From contig JACAXG010000067.1 in assembly GCA_018881555.1 (NCBI GenBank), positions 2,017,635 to 2,081,634 of the forward strand: a stretch of DNA of 64,000 nt, read 5' to 3'. The translations under genes and the position numbers were made by a program. The notes below the pieces were generated by a model that saw nothing but the letters and a program-made list of their open reading frames with translations, was not told the DNA's origin and did not search any database. The DNA comes from Amblyornis subalaris. Its lineage: Eukaryota; Chordata; Aves; Passeriformes; Ptilonorhynchidae. Shown one piece after another: positions 36,668 through 48,807 of the stretch. The stretch's first letter is position 1; each line of letters opens with the position of its first letter.

Positions 36668-39600
36668 TTTTATACTTGTGAAACAGAATACATCTCAATG
36701 TATGTAAAGATTTCAAAACCATTGCAGTATAAAATAAATGATCAGAATGAAAATGAATACAATAATACCAGTAGGAAGAAAAAATATTTTTTGAAGGGAG
36801 GATAGGCGGGTTAGAGAGGATATGTGTTCATAGTGAGTTGTGCTAAGTTGTAGTGCTTGAACATGTTATCTCAAATTTGTATCTTCTTCTGTTTTTCCTT
36901 CATAGGCTCTCATCCTATTTTTATCCTCAGGATGAGGCACATAATGTAAGATGTTCGCTTAAAAAGAAAAAGCCACTCTGCTGAGGATGAAACATAGGCA
37001 ATTATTATCATCTTACGTTCTTTGATAATTTTGCTTATCCCTAATGTACTGTGATCCTTTGCAGTAATGTACGTGATTTAGATTCTGAGTTTGCTGATAA
37101 GAAACTACTTGTATTTTGCAAAGTGCTGTGATACCACTGTGTATAAAGTTGCGATATAATCAACTTAAAGAATGTAAATAACAGAAGTGACACCTAAATG
37201 ATACGACATGGTGAAATAACAAGCTGACTGTTTTCAATATTTCTTTTCTAAGACCTGGGATCACATTATTTTGGAGGTTTTGTTCTTGATTCCTCAAGAG
37301 TTAATGTTAGATTTGACCAGAATGTTAAAAATGTTCATAAAGGCAGTCACTGCTATGATTCTACATAAAAAATTGTCATTGATTCCAAGGACCCTCTAGA
37401 CTTTTTCATGAAATCTGTAGTCATGTCAGAAAACAGAAATGTAGTCATTTCTGGCATCAAAAGTGAATGGCAGAGGACATGGGCTGTGTGGTAAATATAG
37501 CTTAGTATCTGTGCTTTTGGCAGTTGCAACCCAATAGTCATGGAGAAAAGAAAAGTATGTATCTTTTCAAGTCAGGTATAGTATAACTTTCAGAGATAAA
37601 TCTTCCCTCAATTCTTTGTGGTTTGGTTTACTACACATTTTCACAACTCTGCCATCCTCTCCTCCTTCAACTCTCACATTATGCTTAATGTCCAGTAGAC
37701 TTCTCCATATACATGCATTAAGTTTTCATTCAGTCTCTTTTTTAGATTCACTCAGTCAGTAACTGTCAATAACACATAGCTTAAAAATAGATAAAACTAG
37801 TATTTTTATCAGATTCATTTCAGTTACCTAATAAGCCTCTGTGTACTTCAGTACCACCATACTGATGGTTGAATTATACAGAGGAAACACAGATGAAGGG
37901 CAGGGAAGTTGAATTGTTTCAANAAAAACTGAATGGTACTTTGGATATTCCATCCTAGTTTTGTTAAACCATCTGGAAGGGGAGTCAGACCTAGAACTAT
38001 TTAATCATTAAGTCTTGAGAGTGTGAGAATTAATTCTCACACCTGTGATGACCAGAATATTGTAGGGCAATGCTGCACAGGAGTCCTAGCTGTGGTCAAC
38101 AATTGTTTGTTCAGAATATGAAAGAAAGGGAGATTTTGCTCCTGTGCAGGCAATCAAATGGTATCTTTTGGACTTAGTGCCATTATGGTTGCATTAGATA
38201 ATTGCTGATTATGGACTGCGTACTTGGTAAGTTATATAAAATATATTCTGAATGAGCAACTGTATTCATAAACTCACATATTGAATCAGCAGTTTTAATT
38301 TTTTTGACCTTTTATAGCATAGATTTTGTGTTAGATTAATGAATTCTGAAGTTTGCCATTTAAAGGAAAAATGGTTATAAAAGTTTCAGGTTGGTTAGTT
38401 GATGTTGACTCTATTTTTTTCAAAGTAATTGCAATACTTGGTAAAATATTTCAGTATATGCAACAAAGCAAGGATACTTTAAAAATGAATTGTATTCATA
38501 TTTGTATTTCCCGTGAAAGCTTCAGTCATTGTTTTCATGCTTGAAAGGGAAGCCATCATACAGAATAAACCTGTTGGGACAGGTTTTATCTTTTAGTATT
38601 TCTGACATACAGTTTTTACTTCTAACAGAAGATATTTTGTTCTGCAGTGTACTTGTCATCAAGGGTTACACAAATCCTTATGTTCAGGGTTAAAATANGG
38701 CTCATAAGTTCAAACTGCCTTGGTACCAGCCCTTGTTCTTGTAAGATGCCTTCCGGTACAAGCTGGTATTTGCATACTCACAATAAAAACAACAATGATG
38801 GAAATGTTGATAATTGGGTCTTAATTATAGAGACAGAAGGAAAACAAGGCTTTTACTTATCAATAAGATAAGCTGATCTATTTTTACAAGTTTTAAATTC
38901 TAAAAGGATTTTCTGTTAATACCGGAAGCCTAAAAGGGAGCAAAAACTTCNTTGAGCTATGTTTCATTTTCTTTAATTCTCCCACTTTGCTTTCTTTGAG
39001 CTATACCAGCGGGAAATGGTTAGTTTCGGAAACTTGCTCTGTGTGAGTTTTATTCATTCTTTAAAGTATATTCATTTGTCAGACTTTGGGTTTNTGTTGC
39101 TTTGTTGATGGGAAAAAAAAAATTTGGTGTAGAACTTCATTAAATAAGCTGAAAGGAATTGTAAATTAATTTGGATATGAAGAACAATTGGATTTCATGT
39201 GTGACTTCATGAAGATACTCGTTAAAATTTGATACGCAATTTGAATATCTTTTTTCTGAACTGTGGTAAAGGTTTCACATCTTTTCCAGCCNTTAATAGT
39301 TGAAGACCAGAACTTTATAAACATTAACAGTTTTCAGTTTAAAACAAAACCAGTATATTTTAAGCCAGATGAGTAACACACCATATGATACTCCCTCTAT
39401 TTTGATGTCTACAATGGAAGATAATAAAGAAACATCAATTCAAGTACAGTGTTGTCAATTTTGGAAGATTAGTAGGGTTTCTGTGAGTCTGTGAAGTAGA
39501 AGTGATAAGGTCTAAAGGTTTAATGTGAAAGCTCTCTAATGTTCTGAAAATCACACAGACTGCTCCTGGAGGAAGGCATGTTTCTTTAACATGGTTTTCC

Positions 39601-42600
39601 CTGATAGAGACAGAAATGAGAACAATATGTGATATGTAGTCCATGTTTCTATGTAATTACTCACCTAATTCAATAAGATCTGGTGATTTAAATCTNAACT
39701 CAAAACATCTGTTTTCTATTGCACTACATATTCTGAAGAAAAACTATATGTCACAAGCACTAGCATATTAAAAATCTAAGTGTGTTCATCAATTTAGAAA
39801 AGTGCATCTTGTCTCTGCAGTGAGAGCTANGAGTTTTTGTATTAGTGGCCTTGAATTTTCAAAGTACTTTACATAATCATCTGATATTTACATATATAAG
39901 CCTTCTTTTTTCATGTGTAACTTACTGGGGTTTTTATTACATATATATCTCTGCATAACATACCTTGGGTTTTTTACCTACTATAAAAAATCATAGGCTA
40001 CGCATAAAAAACCCNCACTTTAAAAAAATTAAAGAAATTATCATACTGAAAATTTTGGAGAGTAGTATCTAATTAAAATGTAAAGTCAACATAACACATG
40101 TGATACAGACTCAGAGCTTGATAACTCATGCATTCTAAAGTAACTGGANCTAAAGCCATCTCAGAAGCACTGCCATATCTTATACTTTTAAACATGTAGA
40201 ATTTTTTCTTTTCATGGAGGAGATTTTTTTTTCTTCCACGACAAGTCTTTCACTTCATGGAATAATTAAATCATTAGTTGGATGATTCATGGGAGCAGAT
40301 ATTTGAATGGGGATTGCATCCATTGTGAGTACTTCTACCACTGAGCTGTAGTCATGGTCTTCAGGTCCGTTTCTCTGTTTGTCCTGTTGGGTCTCTTCAG
40401 TTTCCTTCAGTTCCATTGTCTGCTCTCTTTCGGTTTGTGTTGCTTGATACCCTCCTTAGTGATTGTTGCATTCAATTAGACATGGAACACCTGGTTCCAT
40501 CTCCTTGTTCCGAGGAGATTGCTGAATCCCANCTTTGGGGCTGCTGGCTCTTCTGAAATGTGACTCTTGGTGTAATTCTGAACACGCATTCTGCCATGCA
40601 TCAGTTCATGCTTTACTGAATTTACCTGTAGCCTGNGTCCTGACAGGAGGCTAGTTTCATATTTTTCAGAAAAACACTGCTGTAAGGAAACGTTTTCAAT
40701 CTATTTTGAGTATTACATCAAAATCACATTCTAATTCCATGAGAATCCTTCAAGAACGTGATGTTGCCTGTTTTGCAGTGAGGTAGAAGAAAATTCATAG
40801 TCATTACTGGGAGCATTTTTTCATAAGATGGAAGTTAGTGGAGAGTTAGAACAANATTTACAATGCTATGCCTTCCCTCCGGATCTATACTGATTACATA
40901 AGGAGATGTGTTTATTGGAACTTAAAAGCAGGTGTGAGGGGGGGTTGTTTGTAGTTTTTTTTTTTGTGGTGGCATTGGTGATGGGTTTGTTAAGTGCAAA
41001 TTCCTTCACCTAGGCAGGAAAGCCAAAACAACAGATAAAAGATCAGGAACAGTATTTTGGAAAGCATTTTTCNAATAACAGGCAGTTAAGTCATGGTGAA
41101 CAGTGATCCCAGTAAGAGCTCCCAGTGAAAGGCTACAGTTAAAAGATAATGTGCAGTCCTAGAGGAACAAATAGGGAACTAGCAAGTCTAAATACAGCAG
41201 TAGTGCTATGATTGTGAAAGGCATTAATGAGACTCTGACTACAGCAGTTGGGTTTAACTATGAATGAACTAGCTTAAGGTTTAGCACATGCCAGTATGAG
41301 AAAATGAACTGGGTTTTCCATATCCTTGGTAGAAACAAGGATTAAAAGTTGTGAAAGTTGAAGTAAGAGAAGTTCAAGCTAATAGACGCAGTTATTTAGT
41401 AGTGAAAGTACTTCTCTATTGGAGGAATGTATGTGGGGTTTAGCACATGAATTCTTCAAATTATGTATTTGGTGAGGAAACTATGATGTCAATTTCTTTC
41501 ATCTTTCAGGGCAAACCATCTTAAATGTCCATAGAAGAAACTTTATTCATTACACTGTGGAGAAATAGCACGTGTTTGGTAGGCATATTAAAAAGAAGAA
41601 AGCATCAGCTCATAATAAAAGATCCTCTACTCATATTATCAACAAACTGGTATCTTTCATTTGACCAGTTGAGGGGCCTCTTTGCTAACACAAGCATCTA
41701 GATCTTCTGGAAGAGAACTCAAAGAGGGGAGAATAAGCTGTAATCTGAAATCTAGGTCTTAAAAAAATATTCCAGACNGTAGTTTTGCTTTGATTCTGTA
41801 AATGTTATAGAAGCCATATCATAGTAATTATGAGAAATTGTTAGATNTGACTAGGACCTAAGAGGATTTTTTCTCTTTGGCTTACAAAATATGATTATTG
41901 CAGTATGCGCCACTCTGACATACACGTTTAAACAGAGAGACATCTCTGCATCTTTCCCAACTCCTTTCATAGTCATTTTGCTTTAGAAGCTGCATTATCT
42001 CCTGTTGCTAAAAGCATTAAGATAAAACAGAATAAAAAACATAGGCAGCCTGGCAACTCACCAGGCTTTTAGAATTTTGACAAGTTTCCTTCTGAAAGTA
42101 CCATTTCTTAAGTGGTTTCTCTGTCTCTCTTTTAAACCTTGTGAATAAAATACAAAGTGCTTGACAGAACATGTAAAGTAAGTTTTGCAACCACTTTACA
42201 ATTTTATCCTTTTCTGAAACCCTACTTTTCGATTTTTGTAAATGGAACATTTATTTTTTTGTTGCTAAAAGGTTTCAAGTTCTTGGAATATTACCTTCTT
42301 TATCGTCTTCATGTAGTTCAAATGATCTGTGCATGAGGAAAAGATGCAGTGAATGCTTTCTGAATGTTCAATGCAGGTTTTCAAGAGTATTATCAGCCTT
42401 AAAAAATAAATTTTTTACAACATCTTGTCTATAGCTAATGAATTAAGCTATAGGTCTGTAGCTTTGCTAAGCACAGTAAGGCTCAGAATAAAGTTCCAGC
42501 CTTATACTTAGTAACGTTAGGTAAACCTTTCCTAAAGAGAGATTCAGACTGAAGATGAGAAAAAAAGAATTAGAAAAGAATGAGAAAAGAGAAGCTTATN

Positions 42601-43159
42601 ATGTGTATTATATTGAAACTGACTATATCTCTGTAGACAGCCTTACAAATATTTGTTTCTCCGTATTTGTTCTCAGTAGTAGCACCAAAAATTAAGAAAT
42701 ATAAAAAATGTTAATTTGGAGAGCAATACACAGTTTCTTTCTTTTCCTAGACAAGACAGTCAAAACAACAAAAAAAAGCCACCTTTGTGTTATTTAAAGC
42801 AAATGGTACGTGTTAACATAGCTGTCAGCAACTGAAATGATAAAATTATCATTGTTATCAAATACAGCTATAAACTGAACATGAGGCATGCTTCAGGTTA
42901 GTCAGAAGAGGTCCTCTGTTTTTCACTGTGCATGCTTGCTCAAAATGAAACTGTGTTTTATTGGTTAACTGGGATGCTTAGCATAATCACTTTGCAAGGC
43001 TGTGGTGGAGGGAGGTGATTATCACTGAGAACAGATGGGCAGGTCCAAAGCGTTGCCAGATTCTGCACAAGCTCCATGTACTGTAGGTTCTGGCTCTGTT
43101 TTCTTTGGCATTTCTAATTTTTATTCATCGTGCATATTACAACGGACTAGCTGAGCTAG
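36668..43159. other. AT-rich non-coding DNA
   Basis: No exon or transposon recognised in 6.5 kb. A 22-bp perfect palindrome lies at 38021-38042. The last 300 bp (42.86-43.16 kb) lead into the promoter described next and may hold regulatory sites, but none can be proven by eye. Confidence 0.5.
38021..38042. repeat. 22-bp perfect palindrome
   Basis: GTGTGAGAATT followed directly by AATTCTCACAC: the two 11-bp halves are exact reverse complements with no spacer. It is the longest perfect spacer-free palindrome I noticed in the window. Confidence 0.9.
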
Positions 43160-43179
43160 AGGTCAGGGAGCAATGACCT
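43160..43179. promoter_or_regulatory. Inverted AGGTCA half-sites, 8-bp spacer (possible nuclear-receptor site)
   Basis: AGGTCA at 43160-43165 and TGACCT at 43174-43179 are perfect consensus nuclear-receptor half-sites in inverted orientation, about 105 bp upstream of the CCAAT box and 125 bp upstream of the TATA box. Known receptor dimers prefer other spacings for inverted repeats (0, 1 or 3), so this could also be two monomer sites (ROR- or ERR-like) or chance. Confidence 0.4.
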
Positions 43180-43264
43180 TACAGTTTAGCTCACAGATGT
43201 AGGAGTGAGGAATTCAAAGCGCTGTCACTGTACATCTGAACGGATGGGGCAGACTGAATTCTGT

Positions 43265-43313
43265 CCAATTGCCTCCCTAAATGTATAAAAGGATTTGTCT
43301 CCGAGCTTAGCAC
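43265..43313 (+). promoter_or_regulatory. Predicted core promoter: CCAAT box, TATA box, start site
   Basis: CCAAT lies at 43265-43269 and a strong TATA box, TATAAAAGG, at 43284-43292. Counting 25-30 bp from the TATA box puts the transcription start near 43312 ('gcactctatt'). The first ATG after that point opens the candidate exon below, so the order box, start site, leader, ATG and donor is coherent. There is no CpG island, which suits a tissue-restricted TATA promoter. Confidence 0.5.
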
Positions 43314-43363
43314 TCTATTCTGCATCTGTAGCTCTCTGTGGATTGTATTGTGTGTGACCAGAA

Positions 43364-43444
43364 ATGATATTCTCGGATATGAACACTGTCTCTGCCTCTC
43401 CTAAAGTGCATCCTCCTAATGGGACCCGGTTTTATACTTTTCAG
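43364..43444 (+). CDS. Candidate first coding exon, 27 codons, gene unidentified
   Basis: The first ATG downstream of the predicted start site (43364, G at -3) opens 27 codons that end exactly at a perfect donor, CAG|GTAAGT, in phase 0. The peptide begins MIFSDMNTVSASPKV and ends HPPNGTRFYTFQ. It has no signal peptide or membrane segment, so it would be a cytosolic N-terminus such as an alternative first exon adds to a larger protein. A second in-frame ATG is at codon 6. The leader of about 50 nt has no upstream ATG. I could not name the gene, and no phase-0 continuation exon is convincing inside the window; a splice to the exon-like segment at 44570 would stop at once. The long gene would lie to the right. 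It could also be a non-coding first exon. Confidence 0.42.
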
Positions 43445-43446
43445 GT

Positions 43447-44569
43447 AAGTGAACTTTAATAAAACCGAAAGGATTTTAAATGATAGGTAAACTTTGAGTA
43501 AGAGTAGCTAATATGTTAAGAAGCTTATGTGTTCATTAGTTTTGTATAGGTAGGAGAAAAAATGTAAGAAATCAATATCATCACAGTAACTTCGCTGCCT
43601 TAAAATATCAGCGTGTAATTGCTCCTATACTAGCACAAAATCACATTCATTATGATTTTGCTATTGTTTGTGTTGTCCAATAATAGTATCATCTTACCAT
43701 TAATTAGATTTATAGTTCCTTTCATGGACCCACACTGTCTTTCTGTTTAGTTCAGATGAGCACTTTGTTGAAATTACCAGAAATTCCTAACTCATATCAT
43801 ACAAAATATATTTTTAAAACTTTGTATGTTGTACNTGTCTAGATTTTTTTATATTAGTCCTGAATGTAATTTCATGCTAGCTCATACTTAATTTGATTCA
43901 TGTGAATAGTAACCATACATGTACAATTGATAGAACAGCAGAATCTATTGGTAGGATTATTAAGGTTCTCAGTTTTAAGCCAAGTTTTGCCTCATTCAGG
44001 TAAATAAGTTTGTGTGCTTAGCTAAAGGTAAGAATGTATTATATGCTCTGTATCTAAATTGCAAACCAATCTAATTACAACCATCTTTCAGTAGCATTTC
44101 ATTATAAGTAATCTTCAGTGCCTTGGCTCTGAAAAACTGTGGAATCCTACATTAAGATTTAACAATAATAAAAAAACCCTCACACACACCCCTGGCCCAG
44201 ATGGTCCTTACAGCACTCTGGCCCTGCAGGGCAAATCAAACACTCCACTACTTAATGTGGCAACAGATTTTTCAGCTCANCCTCTGATACAGTTAGGATT
44301 TAAATATCCTTCCTGCTCCTGATTGTGTAACAGTTTTGTCTTTTTTGTTACTTATGCTATTTTGTAGAGGGTTTCTTTAAAATGTAACAAACCCTGTGTA
44401 TACTACCAGAACAAGCAATCTGAAGCAACTAAAAGTTGATCATAAAATGCATGGCAAACTTCTATCACAAAATCCAGGTACAGCATTCTTTAGGTCCAAT
44501 GACTGCATTTCATTCTTGTCTTCTTTTAAATCCATTGTTTTTAATTGTACTGTCTTGCCCTTCTTACAG
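43447..44569. other. Putative first intron, no features seen
   Basis: AT-rich sequence between the predicted donor at 43445 and an acceptor ending at 44569. The right side has a good pyrimidine tract ('tgtcttgcccttcttacag'). Nothing else was recognised. Confidence 0.35.
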
Positions 44570-44773
44570 TGATGTCAAATGATAGTTGAGGGCTGTGCAG
44601 AAAGAATGGCATCTTCCTAACAGTGACGATCTGCTGATCCTGGCAGTGATTCAGAGACATGAATGCCCCAGGCCTGTTCCTCTACAGCATGACTACTTTT
44701 TTCACACACTGACATCTAAATATTCTGTACAGCCTCCTGTAGCTATGCTCTTAAACACAGTTTCTGACGTCAG
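44570..44773 (+). ncRNA. Exon-like segment with splice sites, probably non-coding
   Basis: A strong acceptor ('cttgcccttcttacag') precedes 44570 and a donor-like 'gtcag|gtattc' follows 44773, giving a 204-nt segment of raised GC. All three forward frames contain an early stop, so it cannot be an ordinary internal coding exon joined to the 43.4-kb exon. An 84-codon frame starts inside it (44586) and runs past the donor, without a known domain. It may be an untranslated or lncRNA exon, or a decoy. The consensus CRE palindrome TGACGTCA sits at 44765-44772, on the donor. Confidence 0.2.
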
Positions 44774-47700
44774 GTATTCTTTCTGTCGAGTTGAAATCAA
44801 GTCACAAAAATTAGGATGCTTGGTTGTGATACCAAACTGACTATTCTATTTTGTGGTACTTTATGAAAGTAAGTGCTAGTGATTAAGTATATATATATAT
44901 TTTACAATATGTATTATTGCTACTAACAATCTCTGTGATTACAGTAGACATTATCTCACATACAGAAAATTCTCTTTTAAAAATTATTTCTTCAACAGAT
45001 TTTTGAGCTAAGGGGTCAGTAAATTAAAAGGAAAGTAGAATTGAATTTCCTGTTGCATCCTGGATACTTGAATGAACAATGTAGAGTAAAATGACCTTGG
45101 AATGTAAAGCTGTTAATTCCAGACAGTATGTGTTTGTGTTCTAGAACAGCTTGGCGTTATCAGTGCTAAAAGAATACCTGAAAATTTAAAAAAAAAAAAA
45201 AAATCAACCAAAGAGAGCCTGTGTTGTCCTGTGATGTCCTTTTTCAAAATTTTTTCCATTTATTTATTTATATATGTGCAATATAAAGAGATATGAAGCA
45301 ACATTCCAGTTCTTGGCTTGGCTTCATCGTTCCTTGCTTCGTAACTTTTGACCTCCATGCTTGTGGTACCTTCTCTTTCACTCTTGAGTTACTTTAGTCT
45401 TTGCTTACAAATGTAATAATTGCTGAGAAGGACTTCATNTGATTATTGTTACGTATTTTGATCTGCTTTAAAGTATTTTCACCTTTTGTTTTCCTTCTTA
45501 TTTTGTTGTTTCTGTATGTTACGCTGAATCTCTTTGAGACAGAGAATCTCTTTTGTTTAAATAGCTTGTGAAGTTTTGGGACAGGTTAATGGTTCTTTAT
45601 TTGAATTATGTACACTGGGATTTAACCTAAATGTGTGAAAATAATCATAGCAGAAGCAATGTCTAGCATGTTCAAAACTGAACAAATGCAAAAATTGTGA
45701 GATGGGAGGCTGAACACTGATTGATGGAGGGCAATGAGTGATTAAGCTACTGAATTCATTGTACATTGATGCAATGATTAAACAGTTGAGTTAATTGTAC
45801 ATTGATTCAATAACACAACATATGAATTCTTTCAGCAACAGAAATGGTACTGAAGGAAGCAAAAAGCATGTGTGCAAGTTGTAACTTTATTAGCATTTCA
45901 CTGATGTTCTCAGGAAATAAGACCAAGTTGGATTCTACTGGCCAAGAAATCAGACTGGCCACGCAGGGATGCATCTAGCAGAGCACTTGGGCTGGGAATA
46001 ATCATAGTTAGTGTTTGACAGACTAACTGTCTGTAGATTCTTGATGCTCCAGTGTCTGCCCCTAATTACATCAATATCTGCAACTATCTAGAAGCTATGA
46101 TATTCCTACTACCTGCGCAATTCCTTCTACTCAGGAAATTTGTCCTGAAACTCTGCAAATGTTAAAAACATTATTTGGTTCTGTGTATTTCGTGANCCAC
46201 CTGCTATAATTCAAAGAATCTTAAGCTTTGAGCCTTACACTATGTTTTATTAAAGCAATTAAAATAGAAAACTACATGAGAGAAGCTTATATAAAGAAGT
46301 TATGTGTTGTCTGAAAGTAAGGAGCTAAAATGCTGTTATGAACAAGNTTTAATTTTGTAATAACCAGGGCAATACCAAAGTTTAGTGCTTTGTATTTCAA
46401 TATCTCTATGTTTCATCTCAATTTCTGTGTGCCAAACTTGGCAGATTTCTGCAGCTATGTAACAGAAAGCACTGATTTTCTTTATTTTTGTATTCAGGCT
46501 TGATAAAAAGATAGTATTTCTGCTACTTGAGGTGGATAAATTAGTTTCCCACAGTGGGCATCTTTCATGAATACTGTAAAAAGCAAAAGCAAAGTGGTAA
46601 CATTGCCTTATTCTCTGTTTGATCATGTATTTTGCTGTATTTAATGATTATTTACATATAATAATGATACAAGTGGAAAAATTCGGATTAGAAAAGAGGT
46701 ATTCAGAACTTGATTATTGGTTGTGAAATTGGAAATATTAATTCACTGAAAAAATACTTTTATTCAATCTGTTTTTATTGGGACCTTGAGGGTTGTTCCT
46801 GTTTTATGAGAGCATAGCACAAAGAAACTTAATTTTGAAATTTCAGATTTTGTTTCTGAAAGTTGTCTAATACTGCCTTGGTCATGTAAAAGAAACCTAA
46901 GTTTATGGTGGTGGTTATCATATCCAATAAATACTTTTTGTTTTCTTAAATTGGTTGTATACATTAATACATGTGAATACTGACTTGCACAACTTCTGAA
47001 CATTCAAAATATCTTCACATTGTACATGATGTTTATTTCAACAGAGTTTATATTGAAAAATACTTTTTTTCTCTTTCAGCATCTCTCCAAAAGAAAAAAA
47101 AAATATTTCTATGAACAGTATTTTTAGCACTTAAAACTTTCAGTTATTAAGCTAAGCACACATCTAAAGCCCAGATCTAAGCATAGACCTAAATGAAGAC
47201 TAAAAGGAGTTGCCAACCGGCAGCTCTTAGGAACTAGGCATGTGCAGTAGAGAGAGAAAACACTTGCTCAAATTGCTGCAGTACGTGACGTCTCATGGAT
47301 CTGGCCGAATCTTTAGCTTTGAAATCAGCAGCATGTAGTAACAGTTTCCATAAATGTTAACCACAAACTTTCAAAGGCTTGGAAGCAATACTAGCCCATT
47401 TTATAGTCAGATGAGATTTGTGGTTTATAAATGCACTCTTAGGACAAATAGAGTGTACTCCTTTTTGCTAAGAAGTAGTGAAGTAAGGGCAGTTCTTTTC
47501 TGAAAACTTGGGAGATGAAAGCAGTTTTTTAAAGTTATCTGATGATCAGAAGGTCCATAAAGAAATAAAATTACCTTCTTACAAAACCTGGAGAGGAATC
47601 CTAGAATATTCATGTGACATAAAATTGTAACTATACAATGAAGTACTGTAAAAGTGCATTGCAGATCAAAGGTGGCAAACTGGGTTACTGGAAAACTAGG

Positions 47701-48625
47701 AAACATTTCTATACATAAAACATATCACCATGATGCTGATTTCTGCTGGCTTTTATTTCTTAGCAACAAAAAGTTACACTCCAGTGATCGTGAACTAACA
47801 GAATGCAAGTGAAAATGTTACTTTCTGGTACACAGTGTGCTTTGAGCTCTGTGGAAAACCCCCCCATATTCTGTAAGAAATGCTGGATGTACTCAATACT
47901 TGCCCTGTTAATATCTATATAAATAATTTAAATTATCTATATACCTACCCAGAACTTCCATTTTATATTGTCTGTTTCAGTAATTCTATTTTCTTTCATG
48001 TATCTTATATGAAAATNGTAAATGAAACAAAAAGCCACTCCTATCAGAGAAAGTATCTTATTAGAATTTGTAGTTGTACTTATTAGCATATAGTTAGTTG
48101 GTGTGCCATGCTACTCTTGTTTAGTAGGCCATAACTTTTCAACTATTTTGTTGCTTCACATATTTCAGTGCAGTATAATTTAATTTCAAAGAAAACAGCT
48201 TTTAAGTTTCTTTGCAGAAGTACCCAGGGCTATGAAAAAAATATGCTCCAGGNGATGGAGATGGGTAGTTAGTCCACTTGTATCTTACCACTCATACCAC
48301 AACAAAATTCTTGTAAAAATTGGATGATTCTGTTCCTACTCTATGCAGACTTAATTGCACATGTAGAAAATATGCAATATATAACTTGCGGAATAGAGCC
48401 AAAAAATTGTGTGTACTTTCAGAGTTGTGTCACCTTGTCCGTGGANGAACTGTGGAATCTGATCTTACCTTGACCTTCAGCTGGCTGAGCATGTGGGCAG
48501 TTCCTTCCAGCAAACCTCTGCCAGGCGTGAGATTTCTCCCTTAGTTTTGCCTAAATAAAGATTTTTCTGTTCTTATTTCTGGCACTGGCACAGTACATTT
48601 TTTTCACAAACACCATGTAAAAGTA
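44774..48625. other. AT-rich non-coding DNA
   Basis: Contains a short TA run (44888-44901), an A16 run near 45188-45203 and a two-copy 36-bp tandem duplication at 45739-45810. The short open frames show nothing recognisable. Confidence 0.5.
45739..45810. repeat. 36-bp tandem duplication, two diverged copies
   Basis: Copies at 45739-45774 and 45775-45810 start 'tgattaa' and share 'attgtacattgat' then 'caa' at their ends; 29 of 36 positions agree. It is an old local duplication. Confidence 0.8.
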
Positions 48626-48807
48626 CTAAGGGCAGGATCTTTGTGAAAGCTGCAAGTCCATGGCCAATTGGTAACTTGTATCAGTAATGACGGTAAATAT
48701 CACTGAAAGGCCAGCTGTAACAGTCGTCCACTGGATAATTGGGTTCATGTGCAAGAAGTTGTGGTGCAGATCATGTAGGTTGCTGCGGACTTCAGCAGCT
48801 TTGAAAG
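48626..48807 (-). CDS. Candidate terminal exon on minus strand, unknown product
   Basis: Read on the minus strand, an acceptor ('atttaccaacacag') with a pyrimidine-rich upstream stretch ends just before 48807. The following 182 nt are open (two bases, then 59 codons) until TAG at 48626. The peptide has a charged, histidine-rich start ('KAAEVRSNLHDLHHNFLHMN') followed by a hydrophobic stretch ('WTTVTAGLSVIFTVIT') that could be one membrane helix. GC is higher than in the flanks. I do not recognise the family, no clear AATAAA follows and no upstream partner exon was identified, so a chance frame or old pseudogene fragment remains likely. The plus-strand frame at 48687-48875 overlaps it and would be its shadow. 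Confidence 0.22.
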
